A stretch of DNA of 64,000 nucleotides from an uncultured Nitrosomonadales bacterium. GTDB taxonomy: Bacteria > Pseudomonadota > Gammaproteobacteria > Burkholderiales > Methylophilaceae. The translations under genes and the position numbers were made by a program. Below, piece after piece: positions 59,156-64,000 of the stretch. Under the pieces are notes generated by a model. It made no database searches. It was not told the origin of the DNA and saw only the letters and a list, made by a program, of their open reading frames with translations. The stretch is from the NCBI GenBank assembly GCA_913048465.1, contig CAJWVO010000002.1, positions 62,001 to 126,000 on the forward strand, read 5' to 3'. How positions within the stretch are numbered: the first letter of the stretch is position 1; the number at the start of each line of letters is the position of its first letter.

Positions 59156-60712
59156 ATGAGTAAAATAAAAACAGCGTTAATAAGCGTATCAGATAAATCA
59201 GGCTTAGTTGAACTCGGAGCCGCTCTAAATTCTTTTGGAATTAAAATTCTTTCCACTGGTGGAAGTGCTAAAACTTTAAAAGAAGCAGACATCAACGTCA
59301 TTGAAGTTTCGGATCACACTGGTTTCCCAGAAATGCTTGATGGGCGAGTAAAAACTCTAAATCCAATAATTCACGGCGGGATACTCGCGAAAAGAGAATC
59401 AGATGATCATATGCGCACACTCAAAGATCATAATATCGAGACTATAGATCTAATTATCATCAACCTGTATCCATTCGTCAAAACAATCAAAAATCCAAAT
59501 TCAACATACGAGGATGCTATTGAGAATATCGATATTGGTGGTCCAGCGATGATTCGTTCATCGGCAAAAAATCACAAGGATGTCACAATAGTAACTAGTC
59601 CAGATGATTACCAATCATTAATTGATGAGTTGAATAAAAATAATGGGGAAGTAAGTTTTGATTTAAAAAAAGAGTTTGCATTGAAAGCATTTGAACATAC
59701 CTCAAGCTATGATCAGGCAATATTTCAATATCTACAAAATGATAATAATGTTAGCGATAAATTTCCACAAAATATTTCAATTCACCTCGAAAAGGCAATG
59801 GACATGAGATATGGAGAAAATCCACATCAACAGGCTGCTTTTTACAAACATAAAACAAATTATGCAGGAGCGCTATCAAACTTTAATCAAATTCAAGGAA
59901 AAGAACTGTCCTTCAATAACTTAAATGATGCAGAAAATGCATGGGAGTGTGTAAAGAATATGTCTGCATCATCTTGCGTTATTGTGAAACATGCCAACCC
60001 TTGTGGTGTTGCAATGGCAGATAAGCCCAAAGAAGCTTATCTTAGAGCTTTCATGACAGATCCAACATCAGCCTTCGGAGGCATTATTTCTTTTAACTGT
60101 TCCATTGATGGAGAAACGGCTGAGGAAATAAATAAACAATTTGCTGAAATAATTATTGCTCCAAGTTTTTCTGAAGATGCTCTTAACATCTTTGATTCTA
60201 AAAAAAATCTTAGGGTTTTAGAAATTCCCAATAAAGCAGGATCTGATGACTTCGATTTTAAAAAGATTGGAGGCGGTTTCTTAATTCAAACACCCGATCA
60301 AATTGATTTCGACATTAATGCATGTGAAGTTGTGAGTGAATTAAAACCAAATCAAGACCAACTCAATGATATGAGCTTTGCTTGGCATGTGGCGCAGTAT
60401 GTGAAGTCAAATGCCATTATTTTTTGTAAAGATAATATGACATTGGGAGTGGGTGCAGGACAAATGAGTCGTGTCGACAGCACTCGAATTGCCGCCATCA
60501 AGGCTGAGAACGCAAACCTTGACCTCAGCAACAGCGTGGTAGCTTCGGATGCTTTTTTTCCATTTCGAGATGGCATTGATGTCCTAGCAAAATTTGGTTC
60601 CAAATGTGTCATTCAACCAGGTGGCAGTGTTCGCGATGATGAAGTGATCGAAGCTGCAAATGAACTTGGACTAGTAATGCTGTTTACTAAAGTTCGTCAT
60701 TTTAAACATTAA
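59156..60712 (+). CDS. purH: Bifunctional AICAR formyltransferase / IMP cyclohydrolase
   Basis: Last two steps of IMP synthesis in one 518-residue chain. The cyclohydrolase (MGS-like) domain at about 1-150 starts [11 protein letters not shown] and has [10 protein letters not shown] and [16 protein letters not shown]. The formyltransferase domain has the KHANPCG motif (about 278-284) and the YVKSNAI...GVGAGQMSR segment. It follows fis by 2 bases and precedes purD, so two purine genes are linked to fis. Confidence 0.98.
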   Translation: MSKIKTALISVSDKSGLVELGAALNSFGIKILSTGGSAKTLKEADINVIEVSDHTGFPEMLDGRVKTLNPIIHGGILAKRESDDHMRTLKDHNIETIDLIIINLYPFVKTIKNPNSTYEDAIENIDIGGPAMIRSSAKNHKDVTIVTSPDDYQSLIDELNKNNGEVSFDLKKEFALKAFEHTSSYDQAIFQYLQNDNNVSDKFPQNISIHLEKAMDMRYGENPHQQAAFYKHKTNYAGALSNFNQIQGKELSFNNLNDAENAWECVKNMSASSCVIVKHANPCGVAMADKPKEAYLRAFMTDPTSAFGGIISFNCSIDGETAEEINKQFAEIIIAPSFSEDALNIFDSKKNLRVLEIPNKAGSDDFDFKKIGGGFLIQTPDQIDFDINACEVVSELKPNQDQLNDMSFAWHVAQYVKSNAIIFCKDNMTLGVGAGQMSRVDSTRIAAIKAENANLDLSNSVVASDAFFPFRDGIDVLAKFGSKCVIQPGGSVRDDEVIEAANELGLVMLFTKVRHFKH

Positions 60713-60724
60713 AGATATAAAAAA

Positions 60725-61990
60725 ATGAAAGTTTTAATTATTGGAAGTGGTGGTAGAGAGCATGCACTCGCATGGAAAATGTCCCAAAGTGAGCATGTGA
60801 CAAAAGTTTTTTTGGCTCCTGGAAACGGTGGTTCAGATTCTGAACCAAAAATTGAAAACGTCGATATCACAGACCATGATGAATTAATTAAATTCACTCA
60901 GATTAATTCTATTGAGCTCACCGTAGTAGGTCCTGAACAACCCTTATCAGAAGGTATAGTTGATAAATTTGAAGCACACCATCTGAAAATATTTGGACCT
61001 TCTCAGGAAGCGGCGCAATTAGAATCCTCAAAAAAATATGCAAAAGAATTTATGACTCGACATAGCATACCAACTGCATTCTATTCGTCTTTTAGCGATC
61101 CTCAATTAGCACATCAGTATATTGACCAACAGCAAAATGTACCTATTGTTATTAAAGCTGATGGTCTAGCTGCAGGTAAAGGTGTAATCATATCGAATTC
61201 ATTAGAGGAAGCTCATCAAACAGTAGACTTTATGTTGGAGGATAATAAGTTTGGGCATGCTGGGTCCTCGATTGTTATTGAAGAATTTCTCCAAGGTGAG
61301 GAAGCCAGTTTTATTGTTATGAGCGATGGTGAAAATATTTTTCCTATGGCATCCAGTCAGGATCATAAAAGGCTTCTTGATAACGATCTTGGTCCAAATA
61401 CAGGGGGAATGGGTGCTTACTCCCCCGCCCCAATTGTCACCCCTGAAATTCATGAAAAAATAATGCATGAAGTCATACATCCAACTATTTCTGGATTAAA
61501 AAAAGATGGAATTACCTTTAAAGGATTTCTGTATGCTGGCCTAATGATTGATGAGAATAATATTAAGGTATTGGAATTTAACTGCCGCATGGGTGATCCT
61601 GAAACACAACCTATTCTATTTAGAATGAAAAATGATCTTTACGAATTAATCAAGGATGCATGCGATGGACAGCTAAACAAACATGTCCCCTTGTGGGAAG
61701 ATGATTTTGCTTTAACTGTAGTATTAGCTGCTAAAAATTATCCTGACACTCCTGAAAAAGGTAAGAAAATTTTAAACTCTAATTTTAAAAGTCCAACACA
61801 GTATGTCTTTCATGCTGGAACAAAAAAAGAAAATGGTGATATTTTGACTAATGGAGGAAGGGTGCTCGGCTTGACTGGGAAAGGCATGAATCTTCAATTA
61901 GCATTTGATGAGGCCTATAAACTCACTGATATTGTAAACTTTGATGGTGTTCAATTTCGAACAGATATAGGAAAAAAGGCATTAAATTAA
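60725..61990 (+). CDS. purD: Phosphoribosylamine-glycine ligase
   Basis: ATP-grasp ligase forming GAR in purine synthesis, 421 residues. It starts MKVLIIGSGGREHALAWK and has VVGPEQPLSEG, IKADGLAAGKGVI, GPNTGGMGAYSP and FNCRMGDPETQ, the signature set of the family. It begins 12 bases after purH, and tsaC begins 1 base after its stop. Confidence 0.98.
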   Translation: MKVLIIGSGGREHALAWKMSQSEHVTKVFLAPGNGGSDSEPKIENVDITDHDELIKFTQINSIELTVVGPEQPLSEGIVDKFEAHHLKIFGPSQEAAQLESSKKYAKEFMTRHSIPTAFYSSFSDPQLAHQYIDQQQNVPIVIKADGLAAGKGVIISNSLEEAHQTVDFMLEDNKFGHAGSSIVIEEFLQGEEASFIVMSDGENIFPMASSQDHKRLLDNDLGPNTGGMGAYSPAPIVTPEIHEKIMHEVIHPTISGLKKDGITFKGFLYAGLMIDENNIKVLEFNCRMGDPETQPILFRMKNDLYELIKDACDGQLNKHVPLWEDDFALTVVLAAKNYPDTPEKGKKILNSNFKSPTQYVFHAGTKKENGDILTNGGRVLGLTGKGMNLQLAFDEAYKLTDIVNFDGVQFRTDIGKKALN

Positions 61991-61991
61991 T

Positions 61992-62531
61992 TTGCTTACA
62001 CCTCGCATTCAAAGAAAAGTACTCATAGGGAAAATTTTAATTCACCCAACTGAATCCTGCTTTGGTCTTGGCTGTCATCCAAAGAATATTTATGCGCTTA
62101 AGAAAATACTCATCATAAAAAAAAGATCCAAAAATAAATCTTTTTTACTGATATCAGATAAAGTACAAAAATTTTTTCGATATGTATCTCTTTCTGAAAA
62201 AAATTTGCAACATATTTCTGACTGGCCAAAACATACTTCCTACTTATTTAAAAAAAATCCAAGAAATCCAATGTTGCTCTCTCCCAAAAAGGAAAAGATA
62301 GGGTGTCGTATTCCAGATCATAAAAAAATAAAAAGAACTTTAGAAAATTTAAATTTTCCTATTACATCAACCAGTGCAAACTTTTCTGGTCAAATAAGTT
62401 TGAAGTTTTGGAGACATTGTTGCAGAAAGTTTTCTAGCAAATCTTGTATCATAATGAATGAAAGAGTGGGAAATTACAAAAGACCCTCAACAATTATTGA
62501 TTTTGAAACCAAAAAAATAATTAGGAAATAA
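61992..62531 (+). CDS. tsaC: Threonylcarbamoyl-AMP synthase (TsaC/Sua5 family), divergent
   Basis: First enzyme of the t6A tRNA pathway, making threonylcarbamoyl-AMP. The 179-residue product has HPTESCFGLGCHP near 18-30 (YPTE.v.GLgcdp in the family), KKRSKNKSFLLI near 42-53, ITSTSANFSGQ and the closing RPSTIIDF. It is strongly Lys-rich and divergent, with a basic insert around 80-110. The start is TTG, 1 base after purD; no ATG lies in the N-terminal half, so the TTG is the only sensible start. Confidence 0.87.
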   Translation: MLTPRIQRKVLIGKILIHPTESCFGLGCHPKNIYALKKILIIKKRSKNKSFLLISDKVQKFFRYVSLSEKNLQHISDWPKHTSYLFKKNPRNPMLLSPKKEKIGCRIPDHKKIKRTLENLNFPITSTSANFSGQISLKFWRHCCRKFSSKSCIIMNERVGNYKRPSTIIDFETKKIIRK

Positions 62532-62533
62532 TA

Positions 62534-63442
62534 TTGGTTAACAAAGAATTAGTGAATGATAAGTTTCAATTGCTCCAGCATAAGATTATTGAAACAATCG
62601 AAATGACAGAATCTAAAACCTTTCTTCATGACTCATGGCAAAGACCTGAGGGTGGTGGAGGCAATACCTGCATTCTTGAAAATGGAGAGGTTTTTGAAAG
62701 ATCAGGAATTGGGTTTTCCCATGTTCATGGCTCTCAACTTCCTCAATCCGCCACTGATGCTCATCCCGAGATAGTTAATCGAAAATGGGAAGCAATTGGC
62801 GTTTCTCTTGTTTTCCATCCTTTTAACCCTTTTATTCCTACAGTACATTTTAATGTTCGTTTTTTTGTTGCATCAAAAGAGGGTCATGATGATATATGGT
62901 GGTTTGGAGGCGGTATGGACTTAACACCGTATTACCCATTTGAAGAGGATGTGATTCATTTTCATCAAACTTTAAAAGATGGACTAGATAAATTTGACAC
63001 GAGTCTTTATGCTGATTACAAGAATCAATGTGACGACTACTTTTTTTTAAAACATAGAAATGAGCCCAGAGGAGTGGGTGGAATATTCTTTGATAATTTA
63101 AACAAATTTGGTTTTTCAGATACCTCAAAATTTGTTTTTTCGATTGGGGATTTATTTTTAAATGCTTATATGCCAATTGTTCAAAAAAGAAAAAAAGAAA
63201 AATTCACGGAACATCATAAAAATTTTCAGCATTACCGAAGAGGAAGGTATGTTGAGTTTAATCTTCTCCAAGATCGTGGGACATTGTTTGGCATTCAATC
63301 TAAAGGAAGAACCGAATCTATTCTCATGTCTATGCCGCCCAAAGTAAACTGGAGTTATGATTGGACTCCTGAGAAAGGTAGTGCGGAAGAAAAACTTTAT
63401 AAAAATTTTTTAGTTAAAAAAGATTGGTTAAAAAATGTTTGA
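62534..63442 (+). CDS. hemF: Oxygen-dependent coproporphyrinogen III oxidase
   Basis: Decarboxylates coproporphyrinogen III with O2 in heme synthesis. The 302-residue product has GGGGNTCILENGEVFERSG near 36-54, FSHVHGSQLP, PTVHFNVRFF, WWFGGGMDLTPYYP, the EPRGVGGIFFDN segment and RRGRYVEFNLL...RGTLFGIQ. The start is TTG after a TAGGAA ribosome-binding site, 2 bases after tsaC. Its 3' end overlaps the permease gene by 8 bases. The presence of this O2-requiring form fits an aerobe. Confidence 0.97.
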   Translation: MVNKELVNDKFQLLQHKIIETIEMTESKTFLHDSWQRPEGGGGNTCILENGEVFERSGIGFSHVHGSQLPQSATDAHPEIVNRKWEAIGVSLVFHPFNPFIPTVHFNVRFFVASKEGHDDIWWFGGGMDLTPYYPFEEDVIHFHQTLKDGLDKFDTSLYADYKNQCDDYFFLKHRNEPRGVGGIFFDNLNKFGFSDTSKFVFSIGDLFLNAYMPIVQKRKKEKFTEHHKNFQHYRRGRYVEFNLLQDRGTLFGIQSKGRTESILMSMPPKVNWSYDWTPEKGSAEEKLYKNFLVKKDWLKNV

Positions 63443-64000
63443 GCGACTATTTAGGAAAAAAAGTATCAATGCTGGTGCAAGTGGTCTAAAAAGATGTCTC
63501 TCCACCTTTGACCTAACTCTCTTAGGAATAGGCTGTATTATTGGAACTGGTATCTTTGTTCTAACAGGTATTGCAGCAGCCAATCTTTCTGGCCCTGCAG
63601 TAGTCTTATCATTTGTTATCTCAGGCCTAGCCTGTACCTTCGCAGCTTTATCTTATGCCGAACTTTCCTCATCCGTAGGTGGATGTGGAAGTGCTTACGG
63701 CTATGCTTACGTTACTTTTGGTGAGCTTTTTGCATGGATGATTGGTTGGATTTTATTGCTGGAATATGGAATGTCAATCGCTGCAGTAGCCAATGGTTGG
63801 TCAGGTTATTTTCAGAGCGCGTTGGTCTCAATTGGGCTAGAAATTCCTGAAGCATTATCCAAAGGCCCAACCCAGGGGGGGTTAATTAACTTACCAGCTT
63901 CATTAATCATAATACTAATTATGATTTTGCTCATCATCGGTGTTAAAGAAAGTGTTAAATTTAATGCCCTTATGGTTCTTGTAAAATTGATAGCCATATT
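63435..64000 (+). CDS. Amino acid permease, APC family (5' part)
   Basis: An ATG at 63435 opens 188 codons with no stop before the right edge. The product begins with a basic cytosolic segment, then TLLGIGCIIGTGIFVLTG, the first unwound helix of APC transporters, and about five further helices including FAALSYAELSS. It resembles the cationic amino acid transporter (CAT/YfnA) group, usually about 460-490 residues. Substrate cannot be told from this part. Its start lies inside the hemF 3' end. Confidence 0.87.
   Translation, partial: MFERLFRKKSINAGASGLKRCLSTFDLTLLGIGCIIGTGIFVLTGIAAANLSGPAVVLSFVISGLACTFAALSYAELSSSVGGCGSAYGYAYVTFGELFAWMIGWILLLEYGMSIAAVANGWSGYFQSALVSIGLEIPEALSKGPTQGGLINLPASLIIILIMILLIIGVKESVKFNALMVLVKLIAI

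Overview
The window is an AT-rich, densely packed stretch of a streamlined proteobacterial chromosome. About 70 protein genes and one tRNA fill it, many neighbours overlap by 4-20 bases, and the longest gene-free gaps are only about 175 bases (between rplU and ispB, and between groEL and uvrD). Several families are ones I associate mainly with Betaproteobacteria: the DUF3683-headed giant flavoprotein, DUF2909, DUF2782, DUF2322, a BPSS1780-like membrane protein, and the ctaC-ctaD-ctaG-ctaE/SURF1/ctaA-ctaB block. Low GC and tight packing suggest a small-genome aquatic betaproteobacterium, such as a Methylophilaceae OM43/Methylopumilus-like lineage. That family-level placement is inference, because no methylotrophy marker lies in the window. 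HemF, HemJ, Coq7 and an A-type cytochrome oxidase all point to aerobic life.

Layout. 1-8 kb: obgE (cut by the left edge), rpmA and rplU behind a near-consensus promoter; divergent ispB, coaE, zapD and a PCuAC copper chaperone; then minus-strand cysS, argJ and a Nudix-ThiE fusion. 8-12 kb: two secreted proteins sharing a Cds6-like domain (one TPR protein, one L,D-transpeptidase), then periplasmic and cytoplasmic cyclophilins sharing a 401-bp identical DNA block, then lpxH. 12-17 kb: minus-strand OFA transporter, ribH and nusB; divergent phoB, phoR and an unknown lipoprotein. 17-23 kb: a 1284-residue FAD/Fe-S dehydrogenase, hemJ, a PfkB kinase and apaH. 23-32 kb: the cytochrome c oxidase region (cytochrome c, ctaB, ctaA, TlpA-like, SCO-like, SURF1, DUF2909, ctaE, ctaG, a 38-residue assembly protein, ctaD, ctaC). 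32-40 kb: tRNA-Leu, queA, an unknown secreted protein, proS, a possible holD, rimI, tsaB, a DinG-type helicase and a SelW-like protein. 40-47 kb: ctpA, coq7, DUF2322, an OsmC protein, FKBP, dacB, bioA and an aldo/keto reductase. 47-51.7 kb: groES-groEL behind a perfect CIRCE operator, then uvrD. 51.6-58 kb: membrane protein, thrB, DUF2782, LOG-like protein, polA and a CinA-domain protein. 58-64 kb: dusB, fis, purH, purD, tsaC, hemF and an amino-acid permease cut by the right edge.

Functional links. Heme supply (hemF, hemJ), heme O/A synthesis (ctaB, ctaA), copper delivery (PCuAC, CtaG, SCO-like) and quinone synthesis (ispB, coq7) all serve the respiratory chain whose terminal oxidase is encoded here. 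tsaB and tsaC belong to the t6A tRNA pathway, queA makes queuosine and dusB makes dihydrouridine.

I found no phage, insertion sequence, CRISPR, toxin-antitoxin or defence island, and nothing I would call a new system. The observations most worth following are the identical cyclophilin blocks, an 11-bp phased repeat inside the ctaC promoter, a candidate holD, the paired Cds6-domain proteins, and several regulatory inverted or direct repeats.
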